Assembly (NCBI GenBank): GCA_024529925.1
Contig: JAFEUB010001526.1
Location: forward strand, 124,001-188,000
Reading direction: 5' to 3'
Length of the DNA: 64,000 bases
Source: Ophthalmolycus amberensis
Lineage: Eukaryota > Chordata > Actinopteri > Perciformes > Zoarcidae
Made by a program: the position numbers and the translations under genes. Of this stretch, positions 24,788 through 35,764 are shown piece by piece. Numbering within the stretch: position 1 is the first letter of the stretch; the number at the start of each line of letters is the position of its first letter. Below the pieces are notes generated by a model, which did not search any database, had not been told where the DNA came from, and saw only the letters and a program-made list of their open reading frames with translations.

Positions 24788-24841
<54 letters not shown>

Positions 24842-27800
24842 CAGAAAGAGCACACCAAGAGAGAAAGGGCGAGATATCAAGGGAAGAGAATGACTGACAC
24901 TCACAAGTGGGGGATTGTTCACATGGAAAGGCTACATTGTCCAAACAGGATATGAGTGTGTTCAAATTGTGTGAGCGCCTTAAGAAGGACCCCAGATGAA
25001 TTGTGCAATGTGTAATCCATAACAGATCAAGTCACACACATGGACTAAGAAAGTGATTCCCAACCGAATTGTACCCGGGGGGTATGCGGTTGCCAGAGGT
25101 TTGTGGAGTAGCTCAAGTAATTAATGAATTAAGTTTTGGATTTTTTTTAAAGCCACATGTTGAGTCAAGTTGTAACACATGAACTCTAAGTATAGCAATT
25201 GAGAGAGCATTATCTATAAGTAACAAATAAACAATTATAGTTAGATAAAAGTAATTGATTGAAATAGCTAAAGTATTGGATAGATGGGTAAACGGTTTAA
25301 GGTAACAAATGGTTGAAACAGTTGGGTAAAAGTAATAGTCGAATAATGAAACAGCTAATTGTAATGGATAAATAGTTGAAATGTCAATTCTTCCAGTCGT
25401 GCAACACTTCAATTGTATAAAAATCATTGTCCAATATTTGCTTGAATGAAATACTATTTTAATAATCCCTTTTAAATAAATTAAAATGAAAGGATTTGTA
25501 ATATGTTAGGTGTTGTTGGATAAAGTCGGGGGGTGCGTCTGGATCAAAGATTGGGAACCCTTGGACTAAGACTTGTGCAGGTTCACTGACCAACATCTGC
25601 TTCACACTGATGGAGATGGTCTCATTCTCTCAGAGAGTTTGAGGAGCCACAACTGTGACGTCCCATCAGCCACATTTTTTGTTTTATTTTATTTTTTACT
25701 TTACAGTATTTCTCTGTTCTTTTGAGTGTGTGCTTTACCCTCCATGATAGAGATGTGCACAGCTCTCCGTCGGGTCCTTGGCACACTGGTCAAACGAGGG
25801 CCGTGGGTGATGGATGGACAACTCCTACTGGGCACCATGCCATGCCTGGACAAAAGCACACAGCCATATGCGCACATCACATACATACAATGAATAAATC
25901 ACTGTTAACCCACATTTAGGGCTGCAGGCAATATCTTCTTCAGATTTCATATTTTTAAGGATTCTGACCTGTGTATCTCAGGGGGGTCTCTCTTAATTTT
26001 GGCACTTTGTTCCATCACCTCTTTTGCAACCTTTCCACTGATAAAACATAAGAAAAAGAAAACCTGTCATGTGATTTATTAAAGACTAAATATAGGACTG
26101 TTACACCGAAGGACATATATCATTTCCAAGGCTGTTTTTAATAAGTAAACACGTACTTACTTATACTTATGTGTACTTAATAGTCTTACTTAATAAGTTA
26201 CCTGTATCTAAAGCGACTACCCTTGAAGAAGAGATTACTGCTGGACACAGTGCGGACTTGACTCGACTTCTCCAACCTGTGAGAAAAATGGAAAGAGGAA
26301 ACATGATTTACATAATAATGACAAGCGTTACGTCCTCTCTGCACGTTTGTGTTGCAGGTCTTGTGACTCACTTGAAGAAGGACTGATTCTCGACGCCACA
26401 CTTCCACAGATGCTTACAGGCGTCGGGTGTAGGTGCAAAGTATGTCAGTATGATCTTCTTATCCTGTAACATGTCCAGCACAGTGACTCACACTTATATT
26501 ATACGTTTATATAACTCATACTTCAACAAGACTCCATGTGGTGATTGTCAATACAGTTTCATCATGTGAAGAGAACATGCATCGTCTTCTGTGTTCGTTT
26601 TACTGCGCTCTACAGGGCATGACGACGGATCAGTCAATGCACACAGACAGTGGCTTTACTTGGTCTTTTGTCTGCTAAAACCCATAGCTACCACACCTTT
26701 TTGTCCAATATTTCCCATTTACATCACTATTAAGGACAGATCACATCATAGGCTACACAGTGGCAGTGCCCCATGCATAAAACAAAGCCACACTCATTCA
26801 ACTTCCTGAGCTCCACAGGCTAGAAAAGGGAAGTTTTTAATAATGCATACACTCCTACCTCCGTCTGATTTGCATATATATGGAATGTCTTTGCTTCAAA
26901 CTTGAGTTTGGTCACCTCCTCCCTGTGTTTGAGATACACAGACAGACAGACAGAACAAAGGACAGACAGATAGAGAGGGAAATGATGATGAATGGAAAAA
27001 GAAAATGACAAAGTGAGAAAGAGAAAGAAACAGCCACAAATAACAGAACATAGAGAGCGATGGAGGGAGGAAGACAGAAAGAAGGGATAGGCAGAAATGG
27101 ATAAAGGTGGCAAAATATTTGGAGGCAAATTAATAAGGCCAACAGTGTTTCATTCTGGTGTTGAAAATCTCCACATATTGAATCCCATCACAGAAAATGA
27201 CAAGAATAAGGTGCAAGAGATTTGTGTGCTGTAGTGTATTATGTGTGGCAGCCCCTCTGTTTGGTTCCTCTGCTGTGTCTCTTTCTATTTCCAGGGCTGC
27301 AGACCTGATTGGGGATTAATCAGTGGCATTGGTCACACCTGGGCCCAGCGTGCCCCATAGATAAAAGCTTGAGCAGCAGAATTAATTTGTTGGCAGATCT
27401 CCTCTCAGTCCTTTGTTTTTACAGCACAACACCCGTGCAGCATGTTTTCATGCATCCACTCCCTACTACTGACTTTACAGATTCCTCCCATCAATTTATT
27501 TAACTTATATTGTTTTGCTTTTCAGTTGATAAATCACTTTATTTATGTGTCTCCTGCCAGGCTGTGATGTATGTCATAAAAAAAGTCAAAATGTAGCATG
27601 CTATATATAAAAGTTTTTTCTTGGTATAAAGAAATCTTGTGCCTTCTGGCTTTTTGTTGGGACAGGACTGAGGTTTGCAATTAAAGACTGTCTGGCGTTA
27701 TGATCTTTTGGGTTGCCTGTGTTGCTTAGTCTCTCCTTGTTATTCTAGTGGATTTAGTTTTTCTGTTTTTCTTGTTTTATTCATTCAGTGATACATGTTT

Positions 27801-30800
27801 AGTGTTTCCTGTTTGATTTTATTATAAGCACCTCATGTGTCTGCCCGCCCTGATTAGTTTCACCTGTCCCTCGTTTACACCCTCCTTCCTTTGTGTGCTT
27901 CTCCTGTTTCACGACTAGTTTGTCTTCTTACCTTGTGCTTAGAGCTGCAGCCTGTCTTTCCATGTGGTTTGGTGTTCCCTGTGTTTTGGATTTACCTGCT
28001 ATCTGCTAACTGCTTAGCACCATGCGCTGGTCTATATGGAGCATTTTAAATATACTTTTTCTTGACACAAACAGCTACAAAGTCTTGCTTTAAAAAGTGA
28101 GCATGCACATGGCCTTTGATTTACATATGGTTATTATCGAGCATCATGTGCAGTTTTAACTATTCATCTTAACTCACCATTTGAGGAAATGGATCCTCCG
28201 GTTTCCTTGCAGCACAGTGAATCCAAAAGGAGTAAAAGCCAGAAAAGCTGGTTTGCCAGACACATCCTGACAGGCACATGAACCCATGTTTCTTTGTTAT
28301 TTTAGAATCATGAATCACAGTTCGATAATATTATCTTGTTAATGTCCAACATTGATAAATGACACTTCAAGACAGTAATATAACAATTCTACTTTGATTG
28401 ACTTTAGTTTATCTCACATTTACTCAAAAAACATTTAAAAAATTACTCATTGCATCAAATTGCACATTGAACTGAGATTCATGAAAAGCAAAAGGTCCTA
28501 ATTACAAAATACATTTGTTTTGTAAAAACCACCTTGCATGGATGAGGGTCCACTCCGTATGTCTCCAGCCTCTGAGCCTTCTGGAGGAAGTTAAGCTCTG
28601 ACGTTTCAGGACTCTGTCCTCTGAGAAAAAAGAACAAAAAAGTCAGTTAATTGACTTCTGTCACAAACAACGGTCAACGCTTACTGTGTGTAACCATTAT
28701 TCTATTTCATCATCATGTGATTCAAGGTTTGTGCAATTTTTTGACAAATGAGCTGAAACCAACGTGTTTACTCTCTGTCAAACATCGCCCTCTCTAGTTT
28801 TGAAGTCTACCAGTATTGTGATGATTTTTCCCTAAAATGGTTTCAGGTACAACTTTAACCGTGGTGACGCTCGAGTATAGGGAGATGCATCTTGACTGTT
28901 CACAATTCTGTCAAACACAATGGAGGAAATGAGCGATAGAGGGCAGTGTAGGATCAAACCAGTGCCTCTGTTCTGGTGTTGTGTGTGTGTGTGTGTCTGT
29001 GTGTGTGTTTGTGTGTAAAAAACGGAGATAAGAAAAGATCAGAGTAAAATGGAAATGTTCTACCAACAAATAGGGTTGATTCAAGTGAATTATCAGCGAG
29101 TAAATCACACTACGGTTGCACAGTACACATTATTATTCTATATGAGCACAGGTTAAGCTCATATCTGAGCACTGGAATGTGCATGTACTTCAGCAAATTT
29201 AAAAAGTCGAGCCAACCTCTTGCCGTAGGCTACACAGGCTAGCATCCTTTTACAACATCACCATTGTTAGTGGATTAGCAACCAGAGCTGCTTAACCTGA
29301 TGATGCAGTAGCACTCGCACACCAAAAGTGTCTCACACTATGTAGAAGAATGAGTGGGGATTGTGACATCCCCACCTCAGACCTGTCCAGCATACTGGCA
29401 AAATTCTGTGAACTGTTCCCAAACTCTTTCAACTATCAGCACCACCAAGGGGAACAAATCATTAATGGTTGCCTGAGCACTGGCGTCTGGCCACTGTTTG
29501 CCTGAGGCAGGGCCCCTCAAAACTGGGGGATTGTAGGAAGCGCTCTGCTGGATGTTGCAGACTGTTGCTTTCAATCGCCGGGCTTGAGTAGAAGTCAGAG
29601 AGTGTACTGAATCTGTAAATGAAAATGTCGGTGCCTTGTTTTGCAGAGGTGAGTGGGCAAGTCTATAGAGCCTGCATGAAGGCTGTATAGAGGGGTCTGG
29701 CAGGAGCGTGTTTGGTTATTACCAATTATGAAATTGAAATAATAGATATCAATAAAATTAGTATTATCAATAGGATTATTAACACATATTAACAATACCG
29801 GGGCATCACCCTGGAATCAGGGACCAATAACCAAACTGTGGATTTGGTCTTAAAATTGGTGTTTACTCAAAAGGTCAATAGTCAAAGTACTATTCCACAT
29901 TCAGAGTGAACAGTGAAGGGTTGAATCTGAGCGCTGACTAACAGCTGTCATCACAACACATATGCACAAAATAATCACAGAAAACTGCTCTTTAAAACTA
30001 TAACAGAGTTTATTTATCTTCAACAATACTGATCAAAAATCAACAATAACAATCAAGAAACATCTATTATACAATTACAAGTGGGGAGTATATGTGTGTG
30101 TGAATGTGTGTGTGTGTGTGTGTTTGTAAGAGGGGGAGGAGAGAGAAAAAGAGAGAGCAAGACGGCGGACGTGGTCACCTAGTGGTTACGTCATGTAAGA
30201 CTTAACAATGGCGGTCTCGATTATTTAACGGGGCAATAAGACACAATGGGGGACGCGCTTACACGCCACGTGTATGAAATAAGCGTAACAGCGTATATAT
30301 GTGTATGTGAGTGTGTGTACATGTGTGTGGGTTAGTTAGAAAACAGCGAATGTTGACTTGAAGAAACCGGGGATTCCGTGATCTTCCTTCTGGAGGTTAA
30401 AGTGGCGGAGCACGGGGCAAGTTATCCATTTTCCTTTCAGGATCCAAGTGTGTTCTTGAACACAAAACAGTCTGTTGTTCGGCCAGCGAAGTTAGGACTA
30501 TTACTTCGGGTTTTCTCTTCAAATGCATCAACGTTGCTTCACCCCCTCTTAGCAACGTGAGTCGCATGGGCGGCGCAGGGTAAAGGTATGCGCCGGTCTA
30601 TACAGCCTGTGACATCACGGCTGTGTCACAGGGACTCCCTGGGGTTCCCGTGGCCCTCGTCGAATGAGGCACCAGTGTTGTGGTTTGAACCAAATCTCAT
30701 GCTTTGGTGAGATTTTGATGCCTGTTTGTGGTTGGCGCGACGTCACAATCTAGGCTTTCAAAATGACATGCAGGCCTCTCTCTTTGTTTCAACCACATAG

Positions 30801-33800
30801 TGAAGTCCCATCACAGGTGTGTATTATTGCCTCTGCTTGTATTCCTCTGATTTCACATGTTTTTATGAACCATCTTAAATCCTGAATGTTAATGTTTCTG
30901 TGTAAGGCTGAACACCCACGGACATCCTCTTTGTTTGTTTTTTACACATCCAGGCTTCCCCTGGTAACCCTATTCAACGTCACAACGGTATGACTTGTGA
31001 GTAATTCCTTCAGACAAAGTCTGTGGAAATGCAGACGTATGGAAAGTGTGCATAAAAAGCTCAAAATATCCGCTCTCTATGATTTGTCAGTGGGACAGCC
31101 CTAAGCCCTCATGACCATTAAGGCGACGTGCCTCAAAGTCTGTGAGTCAGTGAGTGTGAACATTGGGATTGGGCCATGGACAAGTGTCACCTTACATCAG
31201 CTCAGTCTTGTGGATGTCAGCAATCCGCCGCTCCAACTTCTCCGAGTGCTTGGGGAAGAACTGGAACTTGGAGCTGTAGCCGTCAGGGTGTTTCCCGGGG
31301 TCGTGGTCGCCAATTTCAGCTGGAAAATTTGAAGAAAAAAAAGGTTAACTTCCATGTTTGATGATGACTTTTTAATCCACTTATTTAACTTTAAATTAAA
31401 TTGCCTTACCAAACGTCATGGCTGACACTAGCTGCAAGTACCAGAAGTAGTCAATTCAAAGTAAAAACAACAAATTCAGATTTTCAAGGTCCCCATCAGA
31501 ATGAGGCTTCAACCTTTGGAACACGCTCTGCTTGCACATTTGCACACACCCACACAGTACATAGTAAAGTACATATTGTATATGGAAGAATGCAAATGCA
31601 CACAAACACAGCTGGAAAGTGTTTATCAACAAGCCAGGGTCCTATGGGAATCCTAAAGTCGACAGTAGGTCACAAACATTATAAATAATGTGTCATATGT
31701 GCCAGACAAACCTCTGTCAGAGGAAATACGGTAATATATTTAGAGTTGTAGTTTGGGGTGAGTTTTCTAACACGACGACCACAACTGTGGAAGTTCTGGG
31801 TAGACAACAATGTAATTAAAGCTCGTAATTTCCCATCAAAACAATGATTGAGATATAACATCTAACTGCCTCAAATGCACCAATTAGAAGACCCCATTGG
31901 CTTTCTGGTCAATATCGTAAAGACTGCCTCGTGGGAGGATATTTGTGATGTTGGATAGTTTGACTCTATATGACAACTCCCTATTTTGTCGTACCTTGTA
32001 ATATGTAGGCAGCCAACAGAGCAGCATCGGATGTCTTGCACAGGAGGCGACCATGGTAGAGATCCCTCTTAACCTGCAGGAAGACGAGATATCTGTGGAG
32101 TGGAACACAGAGAAACTGATGTGGGTCATTATTAAGATACACCCGATATCGAAGGTCCTCCTCATGTAAACACACATGGTGGATGTTTACAAGTTAAAAG
32201 TAAGGTGTCCCTTGAAGCAGCATGGGTGTCAACAACATTGTTAGAAGAAGAAACCTTGAGAATTCTAAATTCTAAATTTGACTGCTGTGAAATGTATGTT
32301 GTGTTAATGTGTGCTTTAAATGTGTTTGTGTACCTAATGCTGAACCCATGTGTATTAGCTCAAGGCTGTTTTTAAACAAAGAGACTGATATAATGACAGC
32401 TTAAGCGGCAGATGGCCTGTGTTTCCTCGTCTCCTTTAGATGCGATGTCTGTAGTTATTACAGATACGCTGCAGTACCTGTCAGCCCTACACGGTGAAAT
32501 GTAAAATAAATGCAGTTAGCAACAACTCCATTACTCTAGGGCCCTTTCACAACCAATTTACAATTAACCTATAACCTAGAAAAAAATTAATTAATCTAAG
32601 ATTGGCAATCCAAAGTTGCCTGGATCATTAGACACGGCACATTAATAAACCAACCTGAAGGCAGAACTGGAGGTAGGCATATCATTTGGAGAATTGACAA
32701 CGATCTAAAATATGATTGCTGTTTTGCACTGAAGTCCACTGGGAGAGGCTGAATCTTCTGATCTTGTCAACAACATCCAGACATCACTCATATGTCAATT
32801 TTCCCGCTCAATTCCGCCTGTGATTCGGCTTCTCTCCAAGCAGCAAAGCAATAAATAGTATAGCGATACTAAGTACAGTCGGGATGTGTTATTGAGCCTT
32901 TTTTACATCCTGCCACCACCTTGTACAATTATATACAGTATAAAGACAGTGTAAATGCTTATCCACCATGCATTTGTGTGTCTGTGAGAGCTTCCAGTCA
33001 CAACAGATGGAGGAGGGTGGAGGAGCTGTCCCTTGCCGGCACTCCAGCTCAATCAAGAAGAGCTGGATTGCAAATAAGAGATTTCACTGCTTGGCAACCA
33101 GTCGAGGGATGTGATTTACAGGGATCTGTGCGCTCCGTAGCGCTGTGGCTCACTCCTCACAGCAGTTTGTTCAGCTGTCAAGGATGCCACACACAGTACA
33201 GTAGTGGCGAGGAGCTTCATGACGTGGCAGCTTACTGTATAAAAAAGAGAAAACGCAAATCCCCCTGCACACAGACTCACTGTTGAGCTTTGGATATTGT
33301 GGTTTTACTTTTGTACCTGCGTCATTTATTGCATTTATGGTACATTTATACTTCACCCAATTATGAAGAAGGCAAACTGAAAACATATTTTCCATTAAAA
33401 TCTGTCATAAAATTATTTAATTTCAGTTTTCAATCAATAATAACAATGGTTACGGTATTGATGTATTGATCCAATTCTCAGTTAAGACAAAGGCATTATT
33501 CTTGAAAATCTCTATTAAGCTGCTGTTTAAATTAATCTATGTTTAAATTATCTTAAAGATGGCTGCACAGGCCTTAACACAGTAAGATATCAGAATACTT
33601 TTGATCGGATTTTATGAGACAGATTAAAAGAAAGACAGAGATAAAAACACTCCCTTTGGTTCAATAAAACCAGCCCAAAGCGTGGGATTTTTTAATGCTG
33701 CTGAACTGAGGTTTGCTCTCTGTCAGCATTTTTACACCGTGGTTATGACTTCTAAAAATAGAGTTGTATGGTGTGGTTGTCCCTAGTTGAATGTAATTAG

Positions 33801-35764
33801 ATTTATATGCCACCTGTCAGACATCACTTTTTCCACATTATTGTTAATACCACCAGTGAGGTCAAACAGAACCAAGAGCTGTTATGAACAATCTGAAAAA
33901 ATGATATGAGAAGCGTTTCCAAGGATGTTCTGGTTGTCTGTGGAAAGGTTCGTAAAAATATGTTGATGTTATTCACCTGTTTCACAAAACTGTGCTTACG
34001 CAAGCTCTGATTTGTAGCATGAGATCATTTCATCCTTTGTTAATTTTGAGATAATAATTCAACAATAATTCAGCAAGATGCCATACTTGTGATCCATAAG
34101 TACACAGAAGCCCTTTAGGATATAACAATGTTAAAGGAGAGCAATGCTAAATCAGTGGAGTACACTTTTGAAGATGTCGCTCAATCCTACTGCCATTTAT
34201 ACAATTTGCTTGTATTACATGATTACTGGAGTAGAAATGTCACAACTGTCACTTTTAAAACTCAATCAGTGGAAGACAAACGGAGACATGAGAGGCAAGT
34301 TTTATTTCCGTCCATCCCTCAACCCCCAACCCCCCATCTGCAGCCCATCAAGCTATCTTGAAATCTTACCTGGTGATTTCCTCTTTTAGGGCAGCGGGGT
34401 CAGGCGGGTAAAACTTGACACGCAAACACATGGTGAATGGAGGCTGGGCTGGAGAGAAAGACAAATATTTAAAATCTATTGTCATGTTTCTCATGTTGTT
34501 GCCATGTTTGGTGTGTTCTTCTTTTTCTTTTATAATTAGCACATATTTCATCATTCAATACTTACATTTAATTTGTTTGGCAATTGACTTTGTAAACTCC
34601 AACCAATGCTGAAAGAGAGAGAAAGAGAGGTAACGACCTGCGCTTTGGACACTGAATGCTTGGCGTCTAAACTGTCAGTCTGAAATCTGATTGCGCAGCA
34701 GCTGAACATGATGACTTCTAATCTATAGCTGGAAGGCACATTAGAATAACTCTCATCTCCTTGCCTTCTGTTTATTTAGACCCCTTACAACACAGTCTCC
34801 ACGCAGTCAGTGAGATGATGACACGCTGACAGTAATGGAGCACTGCGTTCACAATACAGTCACTGTAAAACACAAAGATGAATGTAAATGAACACCATTC
34901 TTCAAATGTCTCTCAGCTAAAATGCAAAGAGAAAGTCCAAAGTGGATCCCATATTCCAGCCCTGAAAGCATTTGCACTCCCATCCATAGTTCAAAAGTAC
35001 AACGATTAACAAATACTCGGTCCAAGCACTGCAAATTCACCGAGGACTATGTTAATGTCTAGTGATTGATATTCATCTCAATCAAAGGTGGTTGGCCTTC
35101 GGCCAGTTTGCATAATTGACCAGCAGACCTCCATACCTGTCCTGAATATTTATGTAGAGGAGAAGAAAAGACTCATTAGATCAGTAAGGTCCGGCATTCT
35201 TACCTACATTTACTAAAGCATCCGTCTCTCCCTGAGAGACTTAATTGATCTGCAGACTCTAAAAGGTAGAGTAGAGATAGTCAAGACTGACTGTGAAAAT
35301 GTGACCACAGAGGGTTTCTTATCCTTGCATCAGCTTCACAGGGTTTCCTTGGTCCTTTGAAGATTTACATTTGAAGTGTTAAATAAATCGCTGTATTACC
35401 TTTGACAGCAGAAAATGTTTTTTTACGAGCTAAGGGATTTGCTCTGCAAACTTGGGTGAACTAGTTTTTAAGGGGACAAATTACTCAAAATCATTCCAGC
35501 TATTTCAGAATGACACGAGTGAGAAGAGAAGAAGATAGAGAGAATTGAAATGAAAGAAAGGAAGAAAGATGACAGAGAGAAGAAGGTGAGACTGAACATT
35601 CAACTGAATTTAATCCAACTGAAATGTGGTTGGGTTTATTATTACAAACTAATACTTACCCTCTGCTTGTCTGGGTCAACATATCTAATACCAAAGTAGT
35701 CTTTCTCCAGCAGGTTGAGATGGTGGCAGATGACGTCGAACAGGTACTGTCCCTTGGCATCCCG
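22514..35764 (-). CDS. frmd5: FERM domain-containing protein 5 (13 coding exons; exon 1 outside window)
   Basis: Membrane-linked FERM protein; in mammals it sits at cell contacts and binds p120-catenin. Exons in reading order: 35660-35764, 34566-34608, 34370-34448, 31995-32092, 31196-31319, 28533-28620, 28178-28266, 26859-26922, 26372-26463, 26202-26276, 25969-26037, 25739-25845, 22514-23100. All phases join: 539 residues plus a missing first exon of about 34 (human about 570). F1 lobe: RDAKGQYLFDVICHHLNLLE. F2: RDLYHGRLLCKTSDAALLAA. F3: FLAFTPFGFTVLQG, ILTYFAPTPDACKHLWKCG. FERM-adjacent: SSSNLFFKGSRFRYSGKVAK, then PSRSCPSITHGPRLTSVPRT. The last exon has SDEAYSPSDSMLPTPVAEHG, one membrane helix (FLVTIGLLFALLLLLIML) and a tail with FEYFCPLRRWFACKLRW. 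The gene is tail-to-tail with the wdr76-like gene, as in mammals. Confidence 0.95.
23297..23328. repeat. Perfect 14-bp inverted repeat, 4-base loop
   Basis: ACCCTGTCTTTTAA, loop GCAA, TTAAAAGACAGGGT, in frmd5 intron about 200 bp upstream (in gene sense) of the last exon. Confidence 0.9.
23812..24082 (-). CDS. frmd5: Candidate alternative first exon of frmd5
   Basis: On the minus strand an ATG at 24,082 sits in a perfect Kozak context (ACCATGG). It opens 90 codons plus one base (MVKCLIRIKTKVNVQLRMVN at the start; PALPGGSSTSGSGPGSG in the middle), ending at a donor CTGTGCAG|GTAAAA. The exon leaves in phase 1, exactly the phase that the last frmd5 exon at 23,100 accepts. Splicing would produce a protein of about 285 residues without the FERM domain but with the membrane helix. 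The region is GC-rich against AT-rich flanks. I do not recognise the N-terminal sequence in another family. Existence as a transcript is inferred. Confidence 0.4.
24760..24839. repeat. (GC)n-(GT)n alternating tract
   Basis: Eighty bases of alternating purine and pyrimidine, first GTGCGCGCG units then GT only. It is in the frmd5 intron, about 680 bp upstream (in gene sense) of the candidate alternative first exon. Confidence 0.95.
25041..25570. mobile_element. hAT-type non-autonomous element (MITE) with target-site duplication
   Basis: Flanked by an exact 9-base direct repeat TGGACTAAG (25,041-25,049 and 25,562-25,570); hAT elements duplicate 8 bases. Inside are imperfect inverted ends: AAAGTGATTCCCAACC on the left, and on the right GATTGGGAACCCT, which reads AGGGTTCCCAATC in reverse. 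These resemble the GTGGTTCCCAAC ends of hAT MITEs. The interior of about 510 bp is AT-rich, with degenerate AGTTGAAATAG-like units and no transposase. It lies in the frmd5 intron between exons 25,739-25,845 and 22,514-23,100. Confidence 0.75.
28976..29022. repeat. (GT)n microsatellite
   Basis: GTGTGTGTG runs with CT and TT interruptions in the frmd5 intron between the exons at 28,620 and 31,196. Confidence 0.9.
29600..30690. repeat. Unclassified repeat-like block in frmd5 intron
   Basis: The block shifts abruptly in composition: an AT-rich part (about 29,720-30,080), a GT tract (30,094-30,124), then a CpG-containing part (30,160-30,660) with GACGGCGGACGTGG, CTTAACAATGGCGGTCTCG and AGGGACTCCCTGGGGTTCCC. 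No long open frame, reverse transcriptase or clear terminal repeats are seen. The style suggests a decayed transposable element, but I cannot name it or fix its ends. Confidence 0.3.
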
